Assembly (NCBI GenBank): GCA_017620525.1 | Contig: JAGAUY010000090.1 | Span: 1 to 54,292, forward strand | DNA: 54,292 bases | Direction: 5' to 3' | Source of the DNA: Oscillospiraceae bacterium | GTDB lineage: Bacteria; Bacillota; Clostridia; Oscillospirales; Oscillospiraceae | Shown here: piece by piece, positions 40,921 through 50,014 of the stretch | How the letters are laid out: each line of letters opens with the position of its first letter | Numbering within the stretch: the first letter of the stretch is position 1 | The notes under the pieces: generated by a model | Database searches by the model: none | What the model was told of the DNA's origin: nothing | The model's input: the letters and a program-made list of their open reading frames with translations, nothing else | Program-made: the position numbers and the translations under genes

Positions 40921-41979
40921 ATGGCTGAAAAGACCAGAGATTCCAATATTGAATTGTTGCGGATCCTGACGATCTGCGGAGTTGTGGTGCTGCATTACAA
41001 TGGTAATGTGGCATTCAACTACGTGGCGGCAGGTTCCGCCAATTTCTATATCCTGAATGTGCTGGAAGGACTGTTCATCTGTGCGGTGAACCTGTTCGTG
41101 CTGATTTCGGGATATTTTTTGATTGGTACGACAAAACGCCGGGCAGTAAAGGCTCTGGAACTGGTGATCCAGGTGATGATCATCGGTGCGGGCAAATACC
41201 TTGTGACCTGCATCCTGGGAGGCAACGGACTTTCGCTGCAGTCGCTGGTGGGTTCCGTGATCCCAAACAATTATTATGTGACGCTGTACATCACGCTGTA
41301 TCTGCTGTCGCCGTATCTGAACATTGCCCTGCAGAAGCTGACGGATAAGCAGTACGGCATCCTGGTGGTGATGAATCTGCTGCTGTTTTCTGTCTGGCCT
41401 ACAATCCTCGACACTGTCGGCGCGGCCACGGGATATGTGTTCAACGGCCTGTATACCACCAACAGCGGCGGCAGCCAGAATGGATACAGCCTGATCAATT
41501 TCGTAATGATGTATCTTATCGGCGGATATCTCCGCCGTACGGAAAACAGCCGGAAACAGAAGCCTGCAGCGGCGGCAGCGCTGCTTGCAGTGTGCGTGGG
41601 ACTCCTGTTTGTCTGGCAGGTGGCCGGTCATACGGCAATCGCCCGGGCATACTGCAATCCGCTGGTAATCGGCGAGGCGGTGCTGCTGTTTGTGGTTTTC
41701 AGCGGACTGAGCTTTCGCAGCAGGGTGGTCAACTCCCTTGCAAAGGGTGCATTTACATGCTTTCTGCTTCATGATCTGTTCCTGTGGTATATCGGCATCG
41801 AGAAGGTCGTGACGGGAAATCCGGCAGTGATGCTGGTGCATATGCTGATCAGCGTTCCGCTGATCTTCCTGGCCTCCTGGTGCGCCTGGAAGGTCTATGA
41901 TTGGGTCACGGCTCCCGTATTCCGGTGGATCGGCAGAAAGCTGACCGCGCTGGACCGGATGATTTCCGTTGACTGCTGA
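40921..41979 (+). CDS. Membrane-bound acyltransferase 3 family protein, 352 aa
   Basis: A polytopic protein of the acyltransferase-3 family with the start RDSNIELLRILTICGVVVLHYNG (conserved Arg and His) and FVLISGYFLIG; about ten membrane segments follow, with a final FTCFLLHDLFLWYIGI piece. The ATG at 40921 has AGAGGGAGT upstream; an earlier GTG overlaps the aminotransferase. Its position right after the amino-sugar pair makes O- or N-acylation of that sugar possible, although this family usually O-acetylates finished glycans. It differs clearly from the acyltransferase at 12455. Confidence 0.9.
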   Translation: MAEKTRDSNIELLRILTICGVVVLHYNGNVAFNYVAAGSANFYILNVLEGLFICAVNLFVLISGYFLIGTTKRRAVKALELVIQVMIIGAGKYLVTCILGGNGLSLQSLVGSVIPNNYYVTLYITLYLLSPYLNIALQKLTDKQYGILVVMNLLLFSVWPTILDTVGAATGYVFNGLYTTNSGGSQNGYSLINFVMMYLIGGYLRRTENSRKQKPAAAAALLAVCVGLLFVWQVAGHTAIARAYCNPLVIGEAVLLFVVFSGLSFRSRVVNSLAKGAFTCFLLHDLFLWYIGIEKVVTGNPAVMLVHMLISVPLIFLASWCAWKVYDWVTAPVFRWIGRKLTALDRMISVDC

Positions 41980-41992
41980 GGAGGGATTCGGT

Positions 41993-43135
41993 TTGAAAAT
42001 TCTGATGATCGCCAGCTGGTACAGTCCCAGGAATGCTGAAGTGCTGACGGCGGGTGTTTTTCACTATGAGCAGGCCATGGCGCTGAAACCCTACTGCGAG
42101 ACGGCGCTGTATTATCCCTTTGACACAAATCTGGATACGGATTTCTGCCGGGGGATCGAGAAGGGACTTCTGGTCTATCGCCGGAAGATGGCATCCAGCC
42201 GGATTCCCAAGATGTCTGCGGTGAAGCAGATTCTGAATATGATGTCGGATCTGAAGAAGATCTGCGCGGAGTATCAGCCAGATGTGCTTCATGCCCACTG
42301 CGGCATTCCCGCAGGTAATGTGGTATCGCTTTTCGGAAAACTCTATGGTTACCCCGTGGTAATTACGGAGCACAGTCCACTGGAGCATATGGCTCTGGAG
42401 CGCAAATCCGTCCGGGCTCAGATCCACTATGCCTATCGCAACAGCTGTGCCAATGTCTGTGTTTCCAAAGATTCCATGCAGCGGCTGAAGGAGCAGTTCC
42501 CGGATTGCGGTTTTCAGGTGATTTACAACGGCATCACCGCACCGGAGTCGCTGAAGCTGGAGCAGAAGATTTATGCCCGGGAAGGCAGGATCAACTGCGC
42601 CATTGTAGCCGCGTTCTACAGCAAGGATATCAAGGGATACCAGTATCTGCTTCCCGCAGTGGCCAGGCTGAATGAAGCGGGAATCCCCATCACACTGCAC
42701 ATTTGCGGCGGCGGTGATTATTTCCGGCATTATGTGGATCTGGCGAAGGAGTTGGGCATTGAAGACAGCTGTGTTTTCTACGGCAGCTGTACCAGGGAAC
42801 AGGTGTATTCCATCGTTTCTCAGATGGATTTCAATATCTCCGCCAGCCTGTATGAATGTTCCGGCGTCTCCGTGGAGGAGGCGCTGCTGCTGGGCAAACC
42901 CATGCTGGTGACAAAGTCCGGCGGCGCCAATTCTCTGGTCAATGAGGATATGGCAGTAATTGTGGAGAAGGGCAGCACAGAAGCACTGGTGGACGGCATG
43001 AAGGAAATGATCCGCCGGCTGGACAGCTTCGACATCGGGGCCATCCGGGAATATGCCCTGAACAATTTTGAGATTGACCATGTCAGCAGAGCCTATATGA
43101 AGCTGTATCAGCGTTTGGCGCAGAAGCAGGAGTGA
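41993..43135 (+). CDS. Glycosyltransferase family 4, 380 aa
   Basis: A classic GT4 enzyme. The N-terminal part has KILMIASWYSPRNAEVLTAGVF, DVLHAHCGIPAGNVVS and VVITEHSPLEHM; the C-terminal part has VIYNGI, INCAIVAAFYSKDIKGYQYL, ITLHICGGGDYFRHY, VFYGSCTREQVY and the E-x7-E motif in ASLYECSGVSVEEALLLGKPM. The start is a TTG at 41993 with GAGGAGGGA about six bases upstream; the frame is open further up but without a start near a ribosome site. Donor unknown. Confidence 0.94.
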   Translation: MKILMIASWYSPRNAEVLTAGVFHYEQAMALKPYCETALYYPFDTNLDTDFCRGIEKGLLVYRRKMASSRIPKMSAVKQILNMMSDLKKICAEYQPDVLHAHCGIPAGNVVSLFGKLYGYPVVITEHSPLEHMALERKSVRAQIHYAYRNSCANVCVSKDSMQRLKEQFPDCGFQVIYNGITAPESLKLEQKIYAREGRINCAIVAAFYSKDIKGYQYLLPAVARLNEAGIPITLHICGGGDYFRHYVDLAKELGIEDSCVFYGSCTREQVYSIVSQMDFNISASLYECSGVSVEEALLLGKPMLVTKSGGANSLVNEDMAVIVEKGSTEALVDGMKEMIRRLDSFDIGAIREYALNNFEIDHVSRAYMKLYQRLAQKQE

Positions 43136-43137
43136 CT

Positions 43138-44202
43138 ATGGATATGAATAATTCCCAGCGGAACGATGTGATGCTGAGCATCATCGTCCCGGTTTACAAA
43201 ACGGAGCAGTATCTGAACCAGTGCGTCGACAGCATCCTGGCTCAGACAATTGACGATTATGAGTTGATCCTGGTGGACGACGGTTCTCCCGACAACAGCG
43301 GAGCCATCTGTGACGGCTATGCTGCACGATTTCCAAACATTAGGGTGATCCACAAACCCAACGGCGGTCTGACGGCTGCCCGGAAGAGCGGCATGGAAGC
43401 GGCGCGGGGCAAGTATGTTGCCTTTGTGGACAGCGACGACTGGATCGATCCGGATATGTACGCGGTGCTGGTTGCCCAGGCAGAAGAGCATGGAGCAGAT
43501 CTGGTTTCCTGCGGATACATCGGCGAGTATGATGACCATACGGTGCGCTACTGCGACGCGGTCGCTTCCGGTGTTTATACCGGTGACCAGCTGGCCCGGC
43601 TGCGGGAAACGGCTGTGTTCAGCATCGATCAGATGTGCCAGGGTCTGTCCCCGTCCACCTGTACCAAGGTGTACCTGCGCGAAAGCGCTGCAGAGATCTT
43701 CCTTGGCCGGACGGATTCTGTTTCCTTCGGTGAGGATGCGCTGTTTACTTATCCTGTGGTATTCCGGGCAGGCTGTGTAGTGGTCAACAATGAACACTGT
43801 GCCTACCATTACCGCAGATGGGGCGGCTCCATAACCGGCTCCTACAACAAAAAATACTTTGACGATCTGTTTACCCTCTATGACCGGCTTCACGCGGCAG
43901 CGGAGAATATCCGGACCGAGGCCATCGACCGGGCCATTGCCTATAACTATGCGTTCTTGTATCTCAACGGTCTGAATCATCTGATGGGCAGATCCCATCG
44001 GGTCAGCTACCTGGAAAAATACCGCATCGTGAAGAAACTGGCGCAGGATGGCCGCCTTGCCCGATGCATGGAGCTGGTGGAACCGGACCGTTTTCCGAAA
44101 CACGCGGACGGCTGGTTGAGACGCATTGCCCGGGGGCAGGCAGGTGCGTTTGTGGCAACCTATCTGATGGGTGCCGTCAGCGCCAGACTGATCAGACGTT
44201 AA
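43138..44202 (+). CDS. Glycosyltransferase family 2, 354 aa
   Basis: A GT-A transferase with MLSIIVPVYKTEQYLNQCVD, the VDDGSPDNSGAICD loop, KPNGGLTAARKSGMEAARGK and VDSDDW with the metal-binding DxD, the standard EpsH/WaaB-like GT2 start. The remainder (about residue 110-354) is the acceptor-side and helical tail. GCAGGAG lies five bases before the ATG at 43138; a GTG at 43132 overlaps the previous stop. Adjacent to the flippase gene. Confidence 0.94.
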   Translation: MDMNNSQRNDVMLSIIVPVYKTEQYLNQCVDSILAQTIDDYELILVDDGSPDNSGAICDGYAARFPNIRVIHKPNGGLTAARKSGMEAARGKYVAFVDSDDWIDPDMYAVLVAQAEEHGADLVSCGYIGEYDDHTVRYCDAVASGVYTGDQLARLRETAVFSIDQMCQGLSPSTCTKVYLRESAAEIFLGRTDSVSFGEDALFTYPVVFRAGCVVVNNEHCAYHYRRWGGSITGSYNKKYFDDLFTLYDRLHAAAENIRTEAIDRAIAYNYAFLYLNGLNHLMGRSHRVSYLEKYRIVKKLAQDGRLARCMELVEPDRFPKHADGWLRRIARGQAGAFVATYLMGAVSARLIRR

Positions 44203-44224
44203 ACTGCGAATCAAGGTAATTAAT

Positions 44225-45763
44225 ATGGAATTCAACAATCGCTCCCGGAATGTCAATGCGATGCTGGCATCGGCCTCCGGAATCATTCAGCAGCTGGTCC
44301 AGATCCTGGGCAACTTCGCCTACAGGACATTGTTCTTGATGATCCTGTCCAAGGAGTATCTGGGCATCAACGGCGTATTTTCCAATGTGCTGCAGCTGTT
44401 TTCCCTGGCGGAGCTGGGTATCGGCACCGCCATCCTCTACGGCATGTACAAGCCTTTTGCCGAGCGTGATACGGAAAAGATCGGCGCGTATGTGCGGTTT
44501 TACAAAAATGTGTACCACGCTATTGCTCTGGTGGTGGCGGTTCTGGGCCTGTGCTTCTATCCGTTCATTGAATGGATGGTGGACACATCGGAGGTTCCCG
44601 GCGATGTCAACCTGACGCTGGTCTATTTCCTGTTCGTCCTGCAGAGCGTCAGCAGCTATCTGTTTGTATATAAGCAGTCTTTGCTGAATGCTGACCAGCG
44701 GACCCATGTGGTGGCGCTGTTCAACAGCGGTCTGCTGCTGACAGGCTATGTGGTGAAACTGATCGTGCTGCTGGCGACCCGAAAGTATGAACTGGTACTG
44801 CTCAGCGACATCGCCACCAATCTGCTGGTCAACGGTGCGTTCAGTATCTGGATCTCTGTAAAATACCGGAGCATCTTCCAGGTGCGGGGGATGCTGCCCA
44901 AAGAAGAGCGTCTCCATATCTACAAGGATACCGCCGGACTGCTGTGCCACAAGGTTGGCTCCATTGTGGTCACCGGCACGGACAATCTGGTGCTGTCCAA
45001 AATGGTCAGCCTCGCGGCGGTGGGCATTTATTCCAATTATGCCATGATCATCACGGCCATCACCAATCTGGCCATCCGTGTGTTCGGCGGTCTGGTTCCC
45101 ACTGTCGCAAACTATGTCCTGAACAAGACTCCGGAGGAGAGCTACGGTCTGTTTAAGCGGATGCTCTTTGCCAATATGTGGATCACCAGCTTTACGACGG
45201 TTTGTCTGTATCTGTTGCTGAATCCTTTCATTGAGCTGTGGCTGGATGAGTCCTTTCTGCTGTCTCAGTCGGTGGTGGGCCTGATCTGCCTGCAGCATTA
45301 TTTGCAGGTCACCCGGCTGACGGCCAATAATTTCATCAACGGCTGCGGCCTGTTTATGCGCGACCGGATCCGTCCCCTGGTGGAGGCCAGCGTAAATCTG
45401 GTGGTGTCTGTGGTGCTGGCGAAGATGATCGGCATTGCCGGTGTGTTCATCGGCACCGTCGTCAGCGGCGCTATTACCTACATCTGGCGCGAACCCTGGC
45501 TGCTGAGCCGCAATGTTTTCCACAGAGGCTTCGGCGAATACTGGCTGATCCAGGGATTCTGGATGGTGCTGACCGTTGCCATGTGCTGGGGCGGAAGCGC
45601 ACTGTTCACACTGATTCCTGCGGATTTCTGGGGATTCGTGCTGAAGATGCTGATTGCCGGCATCCTGTCGAACCTGATGATTCTGCTGGTTACCTTCCGT
45701 ACAGGAGAATGCCGGTATTTTCTGGGATTTGTTGGACGGAAGCTGGAGCGTTTGCGTAAATGA
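44225..45763 (+). CDS. Wzx-type polysaccharide flippase (MATE/MOP superfamily), 512 aa
   Basis: A polytopic protein with about 12-14 hydrophobic segments and the Wzx/RfbX-like start RNVNAMLASASGIIQQLVQILGNFAYRTLF, then LGINGVFSNVLQLFSLAELGIGTAI, a conserved feature of oligosaccharide flippases. It would turn undecaprenyl-diphosphate-linked repeat units to the outer face of the membrane. With the Wzy-like gene (33297) and the priming transferase (29713) this gives a complete Wzx/Wzy core. AAGG precedes the ATG. The stop overlaps the region before the GNAT gene. Confidence 0.94.
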   Translation: MEFNNRSRNVNAMLASASGIIQQLVQILGNFAYRTLFLMILSKEYLGINGVFSNVLQLFSLAELGIGTAILYGMYKPFAERDTEKIGAYVRFYKNVYHAIALVVAVLGLCFYPFIEWMVDTSEVPGDVNLTLVYFLFVLQSVSSYLFVYKQSLLNADQRTHVVALFNSGLLLTGYVVKLIVLLATRKYELVLLSDIATNLLVNGAFSIWISVKYRSIFQVRGMLPKEERLHIYKDTAGLLCHKVGSIVVTGTDNLVLSKMVSLAAVGIYSNYAMIITAITNLAIRVFGGLVPTVANYVLNKTPEESYGLFKRMLFANMWITSFTTVCLYLLLNPFIELWLDESFLLSQSVVGLICLQHYLQVTRLTANNFINGCGLFMRDRIRPLVEASVNLVVSVVLAKMIGIAGVFIGTVVSGAITYIWREPWLLSRNVFHRGFGEYWLIQGFWMVLTVAMCWGGSALFTLIPADFWGFVLKMLIAGILSNLMILLVTFRTGECRYFLGFVGRKLERLRK

Positions 45764-45783
45764 TGATGGAAAGGAATCGACCT

Positions 45784-46275
45784 ATGAAACTGCGTAAGCT
45801 GAGACCGGAAGACGCGGAGCCGATGCTTCAGTGGATGCACGACAGCAGCGTCGTGGAGCATCTGGGCACCAATTTTGCGGAAAAGACGCTGGAAGACTGT
45901 CAGCGGTTCATCGCTTACAGCCAGACGGCGGAATGTGATCTGCATCTGGCGGTGACCGATGACGGTGACGAATATATGGGCACTGTAAGTCTGAAGCACA
46001 TCGACCGGGCAAACCGCACGGCGGAATTTGCCATCACAGTCCGTGCCGCAGCCATGGGCAGGGGATATTCCCGGTTTGCCATGGAGCGGATCCTGGAAAT
46101 GGGCCTGGGTGAGATGGGCCTGGAAGCAATTTACTGGTGCGTCGCGCCTGTAAATTGCCGCGCGATCCGGTTCTATGACAAGTGCGGCTATCAGCGCACC
46201 GAAGATGTTCCCGCTCATATTCTGGCTCCCTATCCTGTGGATATGGAGCTTCTGTGGTACGTCTGCCGCGGATAA
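45784..46275 (+). CDS. GNAT family N-acetyltransferase, 163 aa
   Basis: A Gcn5-related acetyltransferase of the RimJ/RimL type: KLRKLRPEDAEPMLQWMHD at the start, then DEYMGTVSLKHIDRANRTAEFAI, the acetyl-CoA loop RAAAMGRGYSRFAM and APVNCRAIRFYDKCGYQR. The ATG at 45784 has AAAGGA eight bases upstream; the ATG at 45760 has none. It is the last gene of locus 2, directly behind wzx and before a terminator. Since this locus makes a 3-amino sugar but has no hexapeptide acyltransferase, this GNAT is a candidate for its N-acetylation; a role outside the glycan is equally open. It is not closely similar to the GNAT at 788-1336. Confidence 0.9.
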   Translation: MKLRKLRPEDAEPMLQWMHDSSVVEHLGTNFAEKTLEDCQRFIAYSQTAECDLHLAVTDDGDEYMGTVSLKHIDRANRTAEFAITVRAAAMGRGYSRFAMERILEMGLGEMGLEAIYWCVAPVNCRAIRFYDKCGYQRTEDVPAHILAPYPVDMELLWYVCRG

Positions 46276-46280
46276 TTACA

Positions 46281-46321
46281 AAAGCAGGACTGCTGGTCTA
46301 ACGTCAGCGGCCCTGCTTTTT
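46281..46321 (+). terminator. Terminator closing locus 2
   Basis: AAAGCAGG (46281-46288) pairs with CCTGCTTT (46312-46319); inside it GCTG (46292-46295) pairs with CAGC (46305-46308). A T-run follows. It starts five bases after the GNAT stop. Confidence 0.8.
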
Positions 46322-46343
46322 CTGCTTTCCGGAGAATAAAACC

Positions 46344-46372
46344 TTGCTTTTTTATGGAAAATTCAGTATAAT
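46344..46372 (+). promoter_or_regulatory. Promoter of smc-ftsY and following genes
   Basis: TTGCTT (46344-46349), a 17-base spacer and a perfect TATAAT (46367-46372), 40 bases before the smc start codon. This makes smc independent of locus 2. Confidence 0.75.
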
Positions 46373-46411
46373 AAACTGATTCATTATCAAGTTTTTTCAT
46401 GAGGTTATACT

Positions 46412-49400
46412 GTGTACTTAAAATCATTGGAATTACAGGGCTTTAAGTCCTTTCCGGATAAGACACTGATCCGATTCGGCGATGACATCACCGCCATTGT
46501 CGGACCCAACGGTTCCGGTAAATCAAATATTTCCGATGCCATTCTCTGGGTCATGGGCGAGCAGAGCAGCAAGACCCTCCGGGGCGCCAAGATGGAAGAC
46601 GTGATCTTCGGCGGCACCCAGAAGCGGTCTGCCGTGGGCTTCGCGGAAGCGACCCTGACGCTGGATAATTCTGACCGGGCGCTGCCTTACGATGCTGACG
46701 AGGTGATGGTCACCCGCCGGTACTACCGCTCCGGTGACAGTGAATACTATATCAACCGCCAGTCTGCCCGCCTCAGAGACATCAATGAGATGTTTATGGA
46801 TACCGGCATGGGCAGGGAGGGTTACTCCAATGTCGGCCAGGGACGCATCGATGAGATCCTGTCTCTGAAGAGCGCCGACCGCCGGGAGATCTTCGAAGAA
46901 GCTGCCGGCATTTCCAAATACCGTCATCGCAAGGAAGAGACGGAGCGCAAGCTTATGCACACGGAGGACAATCTGCTGCGCATCGGCGACAAAGTTTCTG
47001 AACTGGAGCTGCAGCTGGAACCGCTGAAGGTCCAGTCCGAGAAGGCAAGAAAGTACCTGGAGCTGAAAGATGAGCTGCGGGGTGTGGAAGTTGCCGTATG
47101 GCTGGACACCCTGAACAAACTCTCTGCCGCAGCCAAGAAGGCTGAGGAGGATTATGCCTCCGCATCCTTTGTGCTGCAGCAGGCCCATGACGACCTGGAC
47201 AATCTCTACCGTCAGGCAGAGGAGCTGGGCGACGCGCTGCGGCAGAAGGACAGCGCTTTGGAGACGGTCCGCATCAAGGTTAATATGCTGGAAGCGAATC
47301 ACCAGCAGCTGGAAGGCCAGATGGCGGTCCTGCGGGGCAATATCGACAACAACAACGCCAACATTGCCCGGATTGAAGAGGAGCTTCAGGGCCAGGAAGA
47401 CCGCAGCGGCGGTATTTCCAGCCAGATCCTTCAGGCGAAAGAGCGTATTACTGAAATTGAACAGACTCTCGGGAAGAAGCGCAGAGACCTGGATACGCTG
47501 CAGCATCAGCTGACAGTCATGACCGCCAATGCCCAGGGTTATACCCGACGGTTCCTGGAATTGCGGGGAAAGGAGACCAGTCTGGCGGCGGATCTGGCCG
47601 GACGGGAAGCGGATATCCGCGGCCTGGAGGACAGCAGAACCCAGACAGAAGAGCGCCTGGCACAGCTGCATGCGGACCTCGCTTCCGGCGAGAGCCGGGA
47701 GGCCGAGGCCAAGGCCAATCTGGATGCCAGCCGCAGACAGCTGCGCAGCGCCAAAGAGACTGTCACCGCAGCGAACAACACCATCGCAGGCTACACCCTG
47801 CGGCAGAATGCCCGGCGGAACCGCCGGGATGAACTGCAGCAGAAGCTGCGCGATATCAACAGCAAGCTGGATTCCGTCATCGCCAGAGCCAGAGTGTTCC
47901 GGGCAATGGAACGGGATTTTGAAAGCTATAACAAGTCCGTGCGGATGATCATGCAGGAGTCCCAGCGGGGTACGCTGCGCAATGTCCACGGTCCTGTGTC
48001 CCGGCTGATCCGCACCGATGACAACTATACCGTCGCCATAGAGATTGCCCTGGGCGCTGCCATGCAGCAGATCGTGGTGGGCAATGAGCACGATGGTAAG
48101 GCAGCCATTGCCTATCTGAAGCGCACCGGCGGCGGACGCGCAACCTTCCTGCCTCTTTCTACCATTCAGGGAAAGACCTTGCAGGAAACCGGCCTGGAAA
48201 GCTGCCGGGGATTTGTGGGCATTGCATCCCGTCTGGTCACTGCGGATCCGATGTATCGGGGCGTTGTGGACAATCTGCTGGGCAGAACGGTCATCGTGCA
48301 GGATATGGATGCGGCCATCGCCATGGCAGGCAAATACCGCAACCGCTTCAAGATCGTCACCCTGGATGGTCAGGTCATGAACCCCGGCGGTTCCATGACC
48401 GGCGGCAGCGTCAATAAGGAAGCAGGCATCCTGTCCCGGGCAAATGAGCTGGAAAAGCTCATCATCCAGGAGAAGGACCTGCAGGAAAAGAAACTGGTGA
48501 CCGAAACGGAGCTTCTGGAAGCACAGCGGCAGTTCGATGAGACGGAGTTCCAGATGAACACCGCTCGGGATCAGCTGCGTGAGGCAGAGGATCAGGTGCT
48601 GCGCTATGAAGGTATTGTCAAACAGCATGAGATCCTGCGGGATGCCATCGAGGAGGCGGCGGAGTTGTCCCAGCGGGAACTGGACGCGCTGCAGATCCGG
48701 GACCGTTCCGACCGGGAGCGGTATGCGGCTCAGCAGGCCAAGATCCAGGTCTATTCCGCCCAGCTGGCCGAGACAAGACAGGCTCTGGCAGAGCTGGAAG
48801 GCAGCCAGACGGAAACCTCCGAGGCTGCTGCGAAGATCACGGAGCAGATGACACAGCTGAAGACTGAGGAAGCGGCGCTGGAAGCGGAGTGTACCACGGC
48901 TCAGACCCATATCGAGGATCTGAGGGGCTTGCAGTCTGCCATGGAAGGCGACCGGGAGAAGAAGCTGACGCTGAAGGATGCCATCGCGGAAGAGTCTGAA
49001 CGCCTGGAGAGGGAGATCTCCCAGCTTCGGGACCGCCAGATCGGCAACAGCAGCGAGATCCAGCAGATGCGCCGCCAGATGCAGAACACCATGACGGCCA
49101 GGGCGGAGGTGGAAGCTTCCAAGACCCGTGCCGAGCGGGAGTCCCAGGAAAAGAGCAAGGACATCCTGAATATGGAGCGCGCCTGTGCACTGCTGGAGCA
49201 GAAGAAGGTCACATCCAATCTGGAGGAAAAGCAGATCATCGACAAACTCTGGGATTCCTACGGCCTTACCCCCGGAACGGCACCGGAGCATCGGGGTGAG
49301 ATCGAATCCGTCACTGCAGGCAACCGCCGTATCGGCGAACTGAAGCGAAAGATCGCTTCCCTCGGAACTCCCAACCTGGGCGCTATCGAGGAATATGCCC

Positions 49401-49984
49401 GTGTCAACGAGCGCTATACCTATCTTTCCGCTCAGCGCGACGACGTGCTGACCTCCAAGAGGGAGCTGGAAAGCATCATCCGGGATATCACGAAGGAAAT
49501 GACTGTGATCTTCGTGGAGGAATTCGGGAAGATCAATCACTATTTCGGTGAGGTTTTTGAAGAGATGTTCGGCGGCGGTAAGGGCCAGCTGATCCTGGAA
49601 GATCCGGACAATCCGCTGACCTGCGGCATTGAGATCCGGGTCCAGCCCCCTGGAAAGCAGGTCAAAACCATCACGCTGCTCTCTGGCGGCGAAAAGGCTT
49701 TTGTGGCCACAGCACTGTATTTTGCCATATTGAAGGTCCGTCCCACACCCTTCTGTATGCTCGACGAGATCGACGCAGCGCTGGATGACCGGAATGTGGA
49801 ACGTTATGCCCATTATCTGCGCAATCTGAGCAAAAAGACCCAGTTTATTGTCATCACCCACAGACGCGGCACCATGGAATCTGCTGATGTGCTGTACGGT
49901 GTGACCATGCAGGAGCAGGGCGTCAGTACCCTGCTGCGGCTGGACCTGAACCAGATGGAGCAGTATCTGGGCATTGTGGAATAA
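46412..49984 (+). CDS. smc: Chromosome segregation protein SMC
   Basis: The 1190-aa condensin ATPase. The N-terminal head shows YLKSLELQGFKSFPDKT and Walker A GPNGSGKSNISDAI, then ATLTLDNSDRALP and GYSNVGQGRIDEIL. Long coiled coils (about 170-500 and 680-1020) flank the hinge (about 510-660), with VSRLIRTDDNYTVAIEIALG and the MTGGSVNK exit. The C-terminal head carries the signature LSGGEKAFVATAL and Walker B FCMLDEIDAALDD. The start codon is GTG at 46412 with GAGG upstream. Length is normal. In Bacillus smc follows rnc; here locus 2 and the kinase gene separate them. Confidence 0.98.
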   Translation: MYLKSLELQGFKSFPDKTLIRFGDDITAIVGPNGSGKSNISDAILWVMGEQSSKTLRGAKMEDVIFGGTQKRSAVGFAEATLTLDNSDRALPYDADEVMVTRRYYRSGDSEYYINRQSARLRDINEMFMDTGMGREGYSNVGQGRIDEILSLKSADRREIFEEAAGISKYRHRKEETERKLMHTEDNLLRIGDKVSELELQLEPLKVQSEKARKYLELKDELRGVEVAVWLDTLNKLSAAAKKAEEDYASASFVLQQAHDDLDNLYRQAEELGDALRQKDSALETVRIKVNMLEANHQQLEGQMAVLRGNIDNNNANIARIEEELQGQEDRSGGISSQILQAKERITEIEQTLGKKRRDLDTLQHQLTVMTANAQGYTRRFLELRGKETSLAADLAGREADIRGLEDSRTQTEERLAQLHADLASGESREAEAKANLDASRRQLRSAKETVTAANNTIAGYTLRQNARRNRRDELQQKLRDINSKLDSVIARARVFRAMERDFESYNKSVRMIMQESQRGTLRNVHGPVSRLIRTDDNYTVAIEIALGAAMQQIVVGNEHDGKAAIAYLKRTGGGRATFLPLSTIQGKTLQETGLESCRGFVGIASRLVTADPMYRGVVDNLLGRTVIVQDMDAAIAMAGKYRNRFKIVTLDGQVMNPGGSMTGGSVNKEAGILSRANELEKLIIQEKDLQEKKLVTETELLEAQRQFDETEFQMNTARDQLREAEDQVLRYEGIVKQHEILRDAIEEAAELSQRELDALQIRDRSDRERYAAQQAKIQVYSAQLAETRQALAELEGSQTETSEAAAKITEQMTQLKTEEAALEAECTTAQTHIEDLRGLQSAMEGDREKKLTLKDAIAEESERLEREISQLRDRQIGNSSEIQQMRRQMQNTMTARAEVEASKTRAERESQEKSKDILNMERACALLEQKKVTSNLEEKQIIDKLWDSYGLTPGTAPEHRGEIESVTAGNRRIGELKRKIASLGTPNLGAIEEYARVNERYTYLSAQRDDVLTSKRELESIIRDITKEMTVIFVEEFGKINHYFGEVFEEMFGGGKGQLILEDPDNPLTCGIEIRVQPPGKQVKTITLLSGGEKAFVATALYFAILKVRPTPFCMLDEIDAALDDRNVERYAHYLRNLSKKTQFIVITHRRGTMESADVLYGVTMQEQGVSTLLRLDLNQMEQYLGIVE

Positions 49985-50014
49985 TAGATTTGTCCTGATG
50001 AAAGGAATTTGAAT

